From contig CANTEG010000006.1 of the NCBI GenBank assembly GCA_947652735.1, positions 62,001 to 126,000 of the forward strand: a stretch of DNA of 64,000 bases, given 5' to 3'. Shown here piece by piece: positions 41,975 through 51,011 of this stretch. How positions within the stretch are numbered: position 1 is the first letter of the stretch; each line of letters opens with the position of its first letter. The stretch is from an uncultured Lachnospiraceae bacterium. GTDB taxonomy: Bacteria; Bacillota; Clostridia; Lachnospirales; Lachnospiraceae. Both the position numbers and the translations under genes were made by a program. The notes below the pieces were generated by a model. It had not been told where the DNA came from and ran no database searches. It saw only the letters and a program-made list of their open reading frames with translations.

Positions 41975-44515
41975 ATGAAAAAAATATGTATAGGAATTTT
42001 GGCTCATGTTGATGCTGGAAAAACAACCCTGTCTGAGGCGATTCTCTACAGTGCAGGTGTTTTGAAAACATTTGGCAGAGTGGATAAAAGAAATACATTT
42101 TTAGATAACGAAGACATTGAGAGAAAAAGAGGGATAACCGTTTTCTCAAAACAGGCAAGGTTCACATATATGGATGTGGAATATGTTTTGCTGGATACAC
42201 CGGGACATGTGGATTTTAGTGCAGAGATGGAGCGGACGCTTCAGGTCCTTGACTATGCAATTTTGGTTATAAGTGGGTCTGAGGGAATACAAAGTCACAC
42301 AAGAACATTGTGGAAGCTTCTAAAGGCTTACAATATACCCATATTTATATATGTTAACAAAATGGACATGCCCGATGTGACAAAGGAACATGTCCTTGAA
42401 AATATAAAAGCATCCTTTGGCGATGAATGTATTGATTTTTCAAGTGGAGAATTTTCCACGGATGCTTATGAATGCATGGCAATGTCTGATGAACAGCTTC
42501 TTGAAAAATATTTAAACGGATATTCCGTATCAGATAAGGATATAAAGGCACTTATAAAGAATAGAAAAATTTTCCCCACATATTTTGGATCGGCACTTAA
42601 GCTTGTAAGTGTTGAGGAATTGCTTTTGGGTATCAGTAAATATTCGGAATTATCTCATTATGGAAGTGATTTTTCGGCAACCGTATTCAAGATATCAAGA
42701 GATGAGAAAAACAACCGTCTGACCCATATGAAGATAACAGGCGGATGCTTAAATATACGTGATATCATAGGTGAAGATAAGGTATCCCAGATACGTCTTT
42801 ATTCAGGAGAAAAATATGAGACGGTGACATGCGTTGATGCAGGAAATATATGCACTGTACTTGGATTAGAACATACGAAGGCAGGGGAACTGTTAGGTGA
42901 TGACAGTGGTACTTCAAGACTTCCGATTATAGAGCCTGTTCTTAAATATATCATGCTTGTCCCTGATGGAATTGATGCAGGAAAAATGTATCCTGATATC
43001 GTCCGTCTTGGAGAGGAAATTCCTGAACTTGACGTTTCATGGGATGAGAAAAATAAACAGATTATTGTAAAAATAATGGGGCTTGTCCAGCTTGAGATTA
43101 TAACTTCCCTTGTTGAAAAAAGATATGGCTTTTGTCCTGGCTTTGATATGGGGCAAATCGAGTACAAGGAGACAATAGCCGAAAAGGTAGTGGGGGTTGG
43201 ACATTTTGAACCGTTAAGGCATTATGCAGAGGTTCATGTTATGCTGGAACCGGGAGAGCAGGGGAGCGGTGTGTCGTTTGACGTAAGCTGTAGCACTGAT
43301 GTTTTGTCCTCAAATTGGCAGAGACACATTATTTCCTGTCTGAGGAGAAAACTCCACAGGGGTGTACTGACAGGTTCACCACTCACGGATGTTAAAATAA
43401 CCCTTATCAACGGAAAGGCTCACGATAAACATACGGTAGGAGGTGACTTCCGTCAGGCTGCATACAGAGCAGTGAGACAGGGATTAATGAAAACAAAGTC
43501 TGTACTTTTGGAGCCGTATTACGATTTTGAACTGGTGCTTCCTGCCGATTTACTTGGGCGTGCAATGACGGATCTTGATATGCTCGGATGCTCAATGAAA
43601 GACCCTGTCATAGATGGTGATACGGCATTGATTAAAGGAAGCGGACCAGTTGTTACACTCAGGGAATATCAGGAAAATATAAACGAATATACAAGAGGAC
43701 TTGGAAGCATTTCCTGTTTGCCTGGTGGCTATTTTGAGTGTCATAATCAAAATGAAATAATAGATACATGTGGGTATGACCCTGAGGCCGATTTGCATAA
43801 TCTGTCTTCCTCCGTTTTTTGTGCACACGGAGCAGGATTTATTGTGCCGTGGTATGAGGTAGAACAATATATGCATGTGTCTGATGATATTCCTGATTCT
43901 GAAATAAAGGACTACAGTGATGTATATAAGAGCAGAAGTGAATTTGATTATTCCATAGGAACTGATGAAATTGACGAGATAATCAATAAAACGGCATATG
44001 CCAACCAGAGTGTAAAAAGAAGTTACCAAAAGAAAAAGGTTCATGCACCTGAGTATAAAACCCATTTTGGCAAGCCGCTGCCAAAGCTCCCGAAGCTTCT
44101 TATGGTGGATGGATACAATGTTATTTTTGCATGGGAGGATTTAAAGGAGCTGGCAGGTCTTAATATGGATTCGGCAAAGGACAAGCTTATTTCAGTATTG
44201 GCAAATTACAGGGGAATGACTGACTACAGTATAATTGTGGTATTTGATGGGTATAAATTAAAAAATAACCCCGGCTCCGAAAAAACAACAGATGAAATAA
44301 CGGTTGTATATACAAAAGAGGGGGAAACGGCAGACCAATATATAGAAAAGTTTACTAATTCCAACCAAACGTGTTATAATATAACAGTTGTAAGCTCTGA
44401 CGGACTGATACAACAAATAACAAGAGGACAAAACTGTATGGTGTTATCCTCAAGAGAGCTTAAGAAGATTATCGATGATGAACAGAGTCGTCTTCGTGAC
44501 CAGTATAATTTATAA
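41975..44515 (+). CDS. TetM-like ribosomal GTPase fused to a YacP/Rae1 NYN nuclease domain
   Basis: The first 655 residues of this 846-residue protein are an EF-G-like translation factor of the TetM/TetO ribosomal-protection group: G1 AHVDAGKTTL, G2 RGITVFSKQA, G3 DTPGHVDF, G4 NKMD, and the late-domain motifs GGDFRQAAYRAVRQGLM and LGSISCLPGGYF. After a basic linker (about 655-702) comes a NYN/PIN-type domain (703-846) with LLMVDGYNVIFAW, IIVVFDGY, KEGETADQYIEK, VVSSDGLIQQ and LSSRELKK, the pattern of YacP. B. subtilis YacP is Rae1, a nuclease that cuts mRNA in the ribosomal A site. The fusion would carry such a nuclease to the A site. The gene is intact; there is no separate leader like that of tetM. 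Thioredoxin follows after 12 nt. Confidence 0.92.
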   Translation: MKKICIGILAHVDAGKTTLSEAILYSAGVLKTFGRVDKRNTFLDNEDIERKRGITVFSKQARFTYMDVEYVLLDTPGHVDFSAEMERTLQVLDYAILVISGSEGIQSHTRTLWKLLKAYNIPIFIYVNKMDMPDVTKEHVLENIKASFGDECIDFSSGEFSTDAYECMAMSDEQLLEKYLNGYSVSDKDIKALIKNRKIFPTYFGSALKLVSVEELLLGISKYSELSHYGSDFSATVFKISRDEKNNRLTHMKITGGCLNIRDIIGEDKVSQIRLYSGEKYETVTCVDAGNICTVLGLEHTKAGELLGDDSGTSRLPIIEPVLKYIMLVPDGIDAGKMYPDIVRLGEEIPELDVSWDEKNKQIIVKIMGLVQLEIITSLVEKRYGFCPGFDMGQIEYKETIAEKVVGVGHFEPLRHYAEVHVMLEPGEQGSGVSFDVSCSTDVLSSNWQRHIISCLRRKLHRGVLTGSPLTDVKITLINGKAHDKHTVGGDFRQAAYRAVRQGLMKTKSVLLEPYYDFELVLPADLLGRAMTDLDMLGCSMKDPVIDGDTALIKGSGPVVTLREYQENINEYTRGLGSISCLPGGYFECHNQNEIIDTCGYDPEADLHNLSSSVFCAHGAGFIVPWYEVEQYMHVSDDIPDSEIKDYSDVYKSRSEFDYSIGTDEIDEIINKTAYANQSVKRSYQKKKVHAPEYKTHFGKPLPKLPKLLMVDGYNVIFAWEDLKELAGLNMDSAKDKLISVLANYRGMTDYSIIVVFDGYKLKNNPGSEKTTDEITVVYTKEGETADQYIEKFTNSNQTCYNITVVSSDGLIQQITRGQNCMVLSSRELKKIIDDEQSRLRDQYNL

Positions 44516-44527
44516 AGGAGAAAAACA

Positions 44528-44830
44528 ATGACATATTTAAATGATGATAATTTTGAAGAAGAAGTGATAAAAAGTGATAAGCCGGTGCTTGTAGATTTTT
44601 ATGCAGACTGGTGTGGACCATGTAAAATGATGGGACCCATTATTGAGCAGATTGCATCGGAAACAGACGATGTAAAGGTATGCAAATGTAACGTTGATAA
44701 TGCACAGGAGCTTGCAGTGACATATAATGTTATGTCCATACCGACACTTATTTTATTCAAGGACGGTGAAGTATCGAAACGTTCCGTGGGTGCAATTCCG
44801 AAACAGTCTATTCTTGATATGATGCAGTAA
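44528..44830 (+). CDS. trxA: Thioredoxin
   Basis: The 100-residue protein is a standard thioredoxin with the active site WCGPCK and the cis-proline loop SIPTL. It reduces disulfides in the cytoplasm, with thioredoxin reductase encoded elsewhere. AAAGGAG lies 7 nt before the ATG. The short gap to the preceding gene suggests the same transcript. A hairpin (TCAAGTTTTC/AAAACTTGA, 44858-44880) follows. Confidence 0.95.
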   Translation: MTYLNDDNFEEEVIKSDKPVLVDFYADWCGPCKMMGPIIEQIASETDDVKVCKCNVDNAQELAVTYNVMSIPTLILFKDGEVSKRSVGAIPKQSILDMMQ

Positions 44831-44952
44831 TTAACAAAGGACTTAGTATTGGGAATGTGTCAAGTTTTCATAGAAAACTTGATATGTGGCGTCAGCCCAT
44901 TTGCCAAAGGAAAATAAGGAATGGATGATGTTTGGGTCAAAGGAGGAGTTAT

Positions 44953-45834
44953 ATGGATATACAGGGTTTTTTTGCCCGCTTGTTAAAATCACTTAAGAGA
45001 ACAGGAAAAAAGATAAGAAGATTTTTTAAGAGATATACAAGGCTGCTTGTCAGGCACACAAAGGCCGGGGATTACAGTGTGCTTATTTATACAATTACAG
45101 TGCTTGTTGTTTTTGCGTTGATTATAGTCCTTCTTGTAAATATAATTAAGCCTGATAAAAAGGAAAAAAAGAAAGAGCCGGTGATAGCGACAAAGTCAGA
45201 TGCAGTCACTGAGCTAAAGGATCCAAATACAGAGCTTCGTGCGGAGTGTCAGGCGATATATGATAAAAATAAGGAACTGCTTTTACTTGTGAATACAAAG
45301 ACTGCAATTCCTGAAAATTATGAATTTGAGCAGCATACGTTAAATAGTGGAGCGATTATTGACGAGCGTGCTTATATTGATTTGTACAGAATGCTTAAGG
45401 CGTGCAATGATGCAGGATACCATTACAATATCATTTCTGCATACAGGGATCAGGAAACCCAGCAGGGAGTCATTGACAGAAATGTTCAGGAGCTTATGGA
45501 CAAGGGCTTAAGTCAGGAAGAAGCATTTGAAAAGACAATGGAAACCGTGCAGGCAGTGGGACATAGTGAGCATGAGACTGGGCTTGCCCTTGATATAACA
45601 GAGGAAGGCATTTATAGTTTAACTGAGGATTTGGAGTCAAATAAAACTATAAAATGGTTTACTGATAACTGTACACAATATGGTTTCGTAGTTCGTTATC
45701 CTAAGGATAAGGCTGACATAACAGGGATAAGCTATGAGCCGTGGCATTTCAGATATGTAGGCGAGGAAGCTGCCCAATTTATGACTGAACATAATTTGAC
45801 ACTGGAGGAATTCCACAGCCTTTTAATTAATTGA
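44953..45834 (+). CDS. VanY-type D-alanyl-D-alanine carboxypeptidase (M15B)
   Basis: The 293-residue protein has a very basic cytoplasmic start (residues 1-38), one transmembrane helix (about 42-64) and an extracellular M15B domain with the zinc and catalytic motifs SAYRDQETQQ, SEHETGLALDI and EPWHFRY. It removes the terminal D-Ala from peptidoglycan stem peptides. The ATG at 44953 follows AGGAGGAG; an earlier ATG at 44932 has no ribosome binding site. The family includes housekeeping DacB/LdcB-type enzymes; no other van gene is present, so vancomycin resistance is not implied. Confidence 0.93.
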   Translation: MDIQGFFARLLKSLKRTGKKIRRFFKRYTRLLVRHTKAGDYSVLIYTITVLVVFALIIVLLVNIIKPDKKEKKKEPVIATKSDAVTELKDPNTELRAECQAIYDKNKELLLLVNTKTAIPENYEFEQHTLNSGAIIDERAYIDLYRMLKACNDAGYHYNIISAYRDQETQQGVIDRNVQELMDKGLSQEEAFEKTMETVQAVGHSEHETGLALDITEEGIYSLTEDLESNKTIKWFTDNCTQYGFVVRYPKDKADITGISYEPWHFRYVGEEAAQFMTEHNLTLEEFHSLLIN

Positions 45835-45863
45835 TATGAGTTCAAATTAACCGGGAGAGAGAT

Positions 45864-46850
45864 ATGAGTACAAGCAGTAGCAGAAGAAGAAGAAAGAGAA
45901 TTAACAGGCAGATACAGATTATTTGCAGATTATTATTTGTTATAATTTTAGTGCCGACTGTCATAATCAGTGCCCTGAATTTATTTTCAAAGAAAAATAA
46001 GTATCGTGATACGGCGTTAAAGTATTATAACGAGGGAAACTACGAGGAAGCCATAACATATTTTGATAAATCACTGGATGCCAAACAATGGTTTTCCAAG
46101 AAGAAGGATGTGGATACGCTTCTGTATAAGGCAGATGCACACATACATTTGTCAGAGTATTACAAGGCATATGAGGCATACGACACAATACTTACAAAAT
46201 ATAAAAAGAGATATTATGATGAAGATAAGGTGAATGAGCGTAGTGTGATTGCCATAACCCTTGACAGTTATTCAAACGGAAATTATAAGGATGAGGCTTT
46301 GGTGTTTGCCAAGCTGGTGGACTATGGCTATGAAGAACTTAGTCTATATGCAGGACACTGTTATGAAATGCAGGGCGATTATGATAACATGGTGAAGTAC
46401 TATGACATTTACACAGGAAAATTTGGATTCAGCCAGAACCTTGCAAACCGATATGCACTATTGTATATGCAAAGGAAAGATTATAACAAGGCACTGTCAT
46501 ACATAGAGTCGAATCTCGACAAGGATAGTGAAGACAAAAAAGATTTGCTTTATAATCAGATTTTGTGTTACATAGAGCTTAGCGAGTATGATAAAGCTTA
46601 TAGTCTGGCGGAAAATTTTAAAAATCTGTACGGGGATGACAGCAGAAGTGAGGAAATTTATGAGTTCGTCTATACGAGAGTCAATCCGAATCCTTATGTT
46701 GTGCATGATATATATGATTTAAATGATTCTATCGAGGAACCGACAGACGTTTCGCCATCCGATGATGGAGAAATATATGATGCAGATTCACCAACGGATT
46801 CGACAATTACAGATGATGATGTTATATATGATGCAGACGAAACAAACTGA
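45864..46850 (+). CDS. Membrane-anchored TPR protein
   Basis: The 328-residue protein has a basic start, one transmembrane helix (about 18-37) and tetratricopeptide repeats over residues 48-265 (ALKYYNEGNYEEAITYFDKSL, YKAYEAYDTILTKY, KDYNKALSYIESNL, CYIELSEYDKAYSLAENF, in parts). TPR domains bind other proteins; the partner is unknown. The tail is acidic (Asp/Ser/Thr-rich). GGGAGAG precedes the ATG. A neighbouring frame continues past the stop in the same style (46851-46905), so the true C-terminus may be longer. Confidence 0.85.
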   Translation: MSTSSSRRRRKRINRQIQIICRLLFVIILVPTVIISALNLFSKKNKYRDTALKYYNEGNYEEAITYFDKSLDAKQWFSKKKDVDTLLYKADAHIHLSEYYKAYEAYDTILTKYKKRYYDEDKVNERSVIAITLDSYSNGNYKDEALVFAKLVDYGYEELSLYAGHCYEMQGDYDNMVKYYDIYTGKFGFSQNLANRYALLYMQRKDYNKALSYIESNLDKDSEDKKDLLYNQILCYIELSEYDKAYSLAENFKNLYGDDSRSEEIYEFVYTRVNPNPYVVHDIYDLNDSIEEPTDVSPSDDGEIYDADSPTDSTITDDDVIYDADETN

Positions 46851-46946
46851 TGATGTGCTGGTCAACTCGGATGAGGCAGAGCTTGCAAATAAGATGTTTA
46901 AATAATTAGTTACAATAATAATGTTATGTAAAGTAGATGGTGACAT

Positions 46947-48176
46947 ATGTATAATACAGACAAGGAAATTGAAAAGGTAATACTGATTGCCGTTGATTTG
47001 GACAAGGGCGAGGATATAGATGCCAACTTAGACGAGCTGGAGGAGCTTGTAAAAACTGCGGGTGCTGTTGTCGCAGGAAGACTCATTCAAAAAAAGGAAG
47101 CCGTTGACAAAGCAACCTACATAGGTTCGGGAAAAACGGAAGAGCTTAAGGAGCTGGTTTCCGAGCTTGGTGCGTCAGGCATTGTTTCCGATGATGAGCT
47201 AAGTCCTATGCAAATGAAAAATCTGGAAGAAATTTTAGACACAAAAATAATGGACAGAACGATGATTATTCTTGATATATTTGCCAAGAGAGCTACGACC
47301 CGTGAAGGTATTATTCAGGTGGAGCTTGCACAGCTTAAGTATCGTTCCTCAAGGCTTATCGGTATGGGAAATGCACTTTCACGTCTTGGCGGCGGTATCG
47401 GAACAAGGGGACCTGGAGAAAAAAAGCTTGAGATTGATAGAAGAATTATCCGTGACAGAATCGGGCAGCTTCAAAAGGAGCTTGAGGATGTCAAGCAGCA
47501 CAGAGAGGTTATGAGAAAACAGCGCATGTCGGGCAATCTTCCAATTGTATCGATTGTAGGCTACACGAATGCTGGCAAATCTACACTCTTAAACAAGCTT
47601 ACCCTTGCAGGTGTCCTCGAGGAGGATATGCTGTTTGCAACCCTTGACCCTACGTCAAGAGGCTATAAGCTTACAAATGGGCAGGAAATCATTATCACGG
47701 ATACAGTTGGATTTATTAAAAAGCTGCCTCATCATCTGATTAATGCGTTCCGTTCTACATTGGAGGAGGCAAAATATTCAGACATTATTTTGCATGTGGT
47801 TGATATATCAAATCCGTGTGCAGATAATCACATTACTACGGTATATGAGACACTCAGCGGTCTTGGTGTTGAAAATAAGCCGGTTATTACGGCATTTAAT
47901 AAAATTGATAAGGTTGAAACAATTCCTGTGATAAAGGATTTCAAGGCAGATCATGTCGTATATATTGCTGCTAAACAACAGATTGGCTTTGAAGAACTGA
48001 TTGATGCCATAACGGACGAGGTAAATAAGAGCAGGAATTATATTGAAACACTTGTACCATATACCGAGGCGGGTATCATAAACAAAATCCGCAAAACGGG
48101 AAGCATACTTGAGGAAGATTACAGAGAGGATGGAATATATATTCGGGCATATGCAGACAAAAGCCTTGATATATAA
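46947..48176 (+). CDS. hflX: GTPase HflX
   Basis: HflX binds the large ribosomal subunit and splits stalled or hibernating ribosomes. The 409-residue protein has the N-terminal HflX domain with AGRLIQKKEAVDKATYIGSGK (in parts) and the GGGIGTRGPGEKKLE linker, then the G domain with G1 GYTNAGKSTL, G3 DTVGFIKKLPHHL and G4 NKID. It may act with the nearby TetM-like fusion and tmRNA in ribosome rescue, but that is inference. The GGTGAC before the ATG is a modest ribosome binding site. Confidence 0.95.
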   Translation: MYNTDKEIEKVILIAVDLDKGEDIDANLDELEELVKTAGAVVAGRLIQKKEAVDKATYIGSGKTEELKELVSELGASGIVSDDELSPMQMKNLEEILDTKIMDRTMIILDIFAKRATTREGIIQVELAQLKYRSSRLIGMGNALSRLGGGIGTRGPGEKKLEIDRRIIRDRIGQLQKELEDVKQHREVMRKQRMSGNLPIVSIVGYTNAGKSTLLNKLTLAGVLEEDMLFATLDPTSRGYKLTNGQEIIITDTVGFIKKLPHHLINAFRSTLEEAKYSDIILHVVDISNPCADNHITTVYETLSGLGVENKPVITAFNKIDKVETIPVIKDFKADHVVYIAAKQQIGFEELIDAITDEVNKSRNYIETLVPYTEAGIINKIRKTGSILEEDYREDGIYIRAYADKSLDI

Positions 48177-48184
48177 ATATATAC

Positions 48185-49552
48185 ATGGATTTACCGAAAA
48201 GCTATGAGGAAAATATGAGAACGCTCCTGAAAGAGGAGTTTGACGAATATAAAAAATGTCTGGATGAACCAATGCATCACGGTATTCGGATTAACACGCT
48301 CAAAATATCAGTTGAGGATTTTATGAAATTAAGTCCGTTTCACTTAAAAAAGATTCCGTGGTGTGAAAACGGATTTTATTATGATGATAAGACGGACAAG
48401 CCATCTAAGCATCCGTATTATTATGCAGGACTTTATTATATTCAGGAGCCGAGCGCAATGACTCCTGCTTCTGTTTTACCTGTAAGCAAAGGAGACAGGG
48501 TGCTTGATTTATGTGCGGCACCGGGAGGAAAGTCGACAGAGCTTGCTGCAAAGCTGGGCAGGACAGGTATACTTGTCTCAAATGATATCAGCGCATCAAG
48601 GGCAAAGGCACTTCTTAAAAATCTTGAAGTGTTCGGTGTTCCCAATTCACTGATTATCAGTGAGGCACCATACAAGCTGGCAGACAGGTTTCATGAATAT
48701 TTTGACAAAATATTGATAGATGCGCCATGTTCCGGGGAAGGTATGTTCCGAAAGTCCCAGTCAATGATAACGGCTTGGGAAAACAATAAAAATCAGTTAT
48801 TCGTTGATATACAAAGAGATATTTTAAAGTACATCGTTGACATGCTAAAGCCGGGGGGAAAAATCGTATATTCCACTTGTACATTTTCACCGCTTGAAAA
48901 TGAACAGTCAGTGGAATACATGCTTTCCCTTGACGCAAGGCTTAGCCTATGTGAATTTGAAAAATATGCATTGTTTGATGACGGGCATCCGGAGTGGTCG
49001 CTGTCAGGAAATGAGGAACTTAAAAAATGTGCAAGAATATGGCCTCACAAGGTAGACGGAGAGGGTCATTTCGTGTGCCTTGTAAAAAAGGACGGTATAT
49101 GTGACAACAGCGGGAACTTCGGAAACTACAGGATGAAAAAGGTTAAATTAAGTGTTGAAGCTTTAGAATTTTTGAAACGGTTGGGGAATAAATTTGATAC
49201 TTCGAGAATAGAAATGTCAGATGATAAGCTTTATTACATTCCTGAGAGCTTTCCAGATGTCAAGGGAATGAGAATATTAAGGTGCGGGCTGTTCTTAGGA
49301 GAAAATAAGAAAAACAGGTTTGAGCCGAGCCAGTCCCTTGCCATGACGCTGACGAAGGATGATTTTGATAATGTGATAGACATAGCATGTGATGATATAA
49401 GGGTAATGAAATACCTTAAGGGTGAGACAATAGAAGCCACGGGAAAAGACGGATGGGCACTTGTTCTTGTTGACGGATATCCCTTGGGTTGGGGAAAGCT
49501 CAATCAGGGTATACTGAAAAATAAATATTTACCAGGATGGAGGTTAATGTAA
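48185..49552 (+). CDS. RsmF/RsmB-type 16S rRNA m5C methyltransferase
   Basis: The 455-residue protein has the Nol1/Nop2/Sun methyltransferase core: SAM site LCAAPGGKSTELAAKL, motif IV DAPCSGEGMFRK with one catalytic Cys, and motif VI YSTCTFSPLENE with the second. The C-terminal part (about 300-455) matches the RNA-binding extension of RsmF-like proteins. Its N-terminus LPKSYEENMRTLLKEEF fits the start at 48185 although no good ribosome binding site is seen; an in-frame ATG at 48215 has GAGGA but would cut conserved residues. It starts 8 nt after hflX. Confidence 0.9.
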   Translation: MDLPKSYEENMRTLLKEEFDEYKKCLDEPMHHGIRINTLKISVEDFMKLSPFHLKKIPWCENGFYYDDKTDKPSKHPYYYAGLYYIQEPSAMTPASVLPVSKGDRVLDLCAAPGGKSTELAAKLGRTGILVSNDISASRAKALLKNLEVFGVPNSLIISEAPYKLADRFHEYFDKILIDAPCSGEGMFRKSQSMITAWENNKNQLFVDIQRDILKYIVDMLKPGGKIVYSTCTFSPLENEQSVEYMLSLDARLSLCEFEKYALFDDGHPEWSLSGNEELKKCARIWPHKVDGEGHFVCLVKKDGICDNSGNFGNYRMKKVKLSVEALEFLKRLGNKFDTSRIEMSDDKLYYIPESFPDVKGMRILRCGLFLGENKKNRFEPSQSLAMTLTKDDFDNVIDIACDDIRVMKYLKGETIEATGKDGWALVLVDGYPLGWGKLNQGILKNKYLPGWRLM

Positions 49553-50310
49553 TGAATATAGCTGTTGTAACAGGGGCGTCTTCAGGACTTGGCAGGGAAT
49601 TTGTAAAGCAGATTGCCGAAAAATATAAAACGATTGATGAAATATGGGTGCTGGCAAGAAGAACGGACAGACTTACCGCATTAAAGAACAATATAAAAAA
49701 TGTTACCATACTGCCCATAACATGTGACGTGACGGATAAGGAGCAGCTTGGGGAATACAAGCAGCTTTTGGAGCAGAAAAAGCCGTCCATAAGAGTGCTT
49801 GTAAATGCCGCAGGCTATGGGATGATAGGACATTTTGAGGATATTAGTGAGAAAGACAACTGTGGCATGTGTGATGTTAATGTAACAGGACTTACGGAAA
49901 TCACACATATTTCTCTGCCATACATGAGTGAGGGCAGGTCAAATATTATAAATCTTGCGTCCTCGGCAGCGTTTGCACCACAGCCGTCCTTTGCGGTTTA
50001 TGCTGCCACAAAAGCATATGTGAAAAGCTTTTCCACAGCACTTGGCAGGGAGCTTGCCTACAGGGGAATTTCCGTTACTGCTGTATGCCCGGGACCTGTT
50101 AAAACAGAATTTTTTGAGATTGCGGAAAAATATACACAGACAAAGCTGTTTAAGAAACTGTTTAAGGCTGACCCGAAACGGGTGGTTGCCAAGGCATTAC
50201 GGGATGCTTACCATGACTCCCATTTTTCAGTATACGGTATCACGATGAAACTGTATATGGTTGCAGCAAAAGTATTTCCGTCCACATTTATTGTAAAATT
50301 TTTGTCCTGA
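49552..50310 (+). CDS. Short-chain dehydrogenase/reductase
   Basis: The 252-residue protein is a classical SDR: nucleotide-binding VTGASSGLGREF, NAAG-type strand (VNAAGYG), Ser in LASSAAF and the catalytic YAATKAYVKSF. The substrate cannot be read from sequence; similar proteins are annotated as generic NAD(P)-dependent oxidoreductases. The ATG at 49552 overlaps the stop of the previous gene by one base and follows GGAGG by 8 nt. Confidence 0.92.
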   Translation: MNIAVVTGASSGLGREFVKQIAEKYKTIDEIWVLARRTDRLTALKNNIKNVTILPITCDVTDKEQLGEYKQLLEQKKPSIRVLVNAAGYGMIGHFEDISEKDNCGMCDVNVTGLTEITHISLPYMSEGRSNIINLASSAAFAPQPSFAVYAATKAYVKSFSTALGRELAYRGISVTAVCPGPVKTEFFEIAEKYTQTKLFKKLFKADPKRVVAKALRDAYHDSHFSVYGITMKLYMVAAKVFPSTFIVKFLS

Positions 50311-50426
50311 CAGATTATGCAGGCACATTTATAAAATAAATTTTAGATGAAATTACGTTTTGTATAGGCATATTTTGAACGGAATTTGCGAAAGAATGGG
50401 AAGCTATTTAATGAAGTGGAGATTAT

Positions 50427-51002
50427 ATGAGTAAGATTAACAAAGGAGAATACGGTTATTTAAAGGCATACAGGCGAGGAAAGCTTGTGGGGTTTATCAT
50501 ATTTGTTGCAATGATTGAATTTATCGTTATCACAATGCTTCTGATGTTTGGTTCCACAGGCCGCGTGGGAATTGTGTTTGCAATTTTGCTTACGCTTCCT
50601 ATGGCAAAGTTTTTTATTGCATTTATAACATGCGTGAAATTTAAACCGCTGGACGAGGAAAGCTACAAAAAAATATCGGAGGCTATCCATAATAAATACG
50701 GATTTTTGATGTATGACCTTGTAATATCCCAGTATGAGGGTTTTAAATTTTATCAGGCTATGTGTGTAAAAAACGGTAAGGTATGTGCCCTTGTTTTGGA
50801 TAAAAGCGTTCAGACAGAAAAAAAGGCATATGAGAAATGGATAAAAAGCTGTTTTAAGGACAGCAAATACCAGTATACGGTTTATATTTATGACAGCATT
50901 GATGGGTATATAAAAAAGGCAAATTCCATCAGTGAGGCAAACGAAAACACAAGAACCATAGATAAGCATGTGGCACAAATGATTCAGGAAATGTGTGTGT
51001 AA
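50427..51002 (+). CDS. Membrane protein of unknown function
   Basis: The 191-residue protein has two adjacent transmembrane helices (about residues 20-40 and 47-66) and a soluble rest with KPLDEESYKKISEAIHNKYG (in parts) and a Lys-rich, Tyr-rich middle. I do not recognise a family. The cytoplasmic part from 70 to 191 resembles small nuclease- or hydrolase-like alpha/beta domains only in a general way. GGAG lies before the ATG. The pseudouridine synthase gene follows after 9 nt, so the gene is probably part of that transcript. Confidence 0.75.
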   Translation: MSKINKGEYGYLKAYRRGKLVGFIIFVAMIEFIVITMLLMFGSTGRVGIVFAILLTLPMAKFFIAFITCVKFKPLDEESYKKISEAIHNKYGFLMYDLVISQYEGFKFYQAMCVKNGKVCALVLDKSVQTEKKAYEKWIKSCFKDSKYQYTVYIYDSIDGYIKKANSISEANENTRTIDKHVAQMIQEMCV

Positions 51003-51011
51003 GGATAGGAT

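Noticed and set aside
41975..44515. Tetracycline resistance determinant
   Set aside because: The TetM-like part would be labelled so, but the nuclease fusion, the chromosomal housekeeping setting and the lack of a tetM-type leader argue for another role.
44953..45834. Vancomycin resistance gene
   Set aside because: The M15B domain is VanY-like, yet no vanR/S/H/A/X genes are near; a housekeeping carboxypeptidase is more likely.
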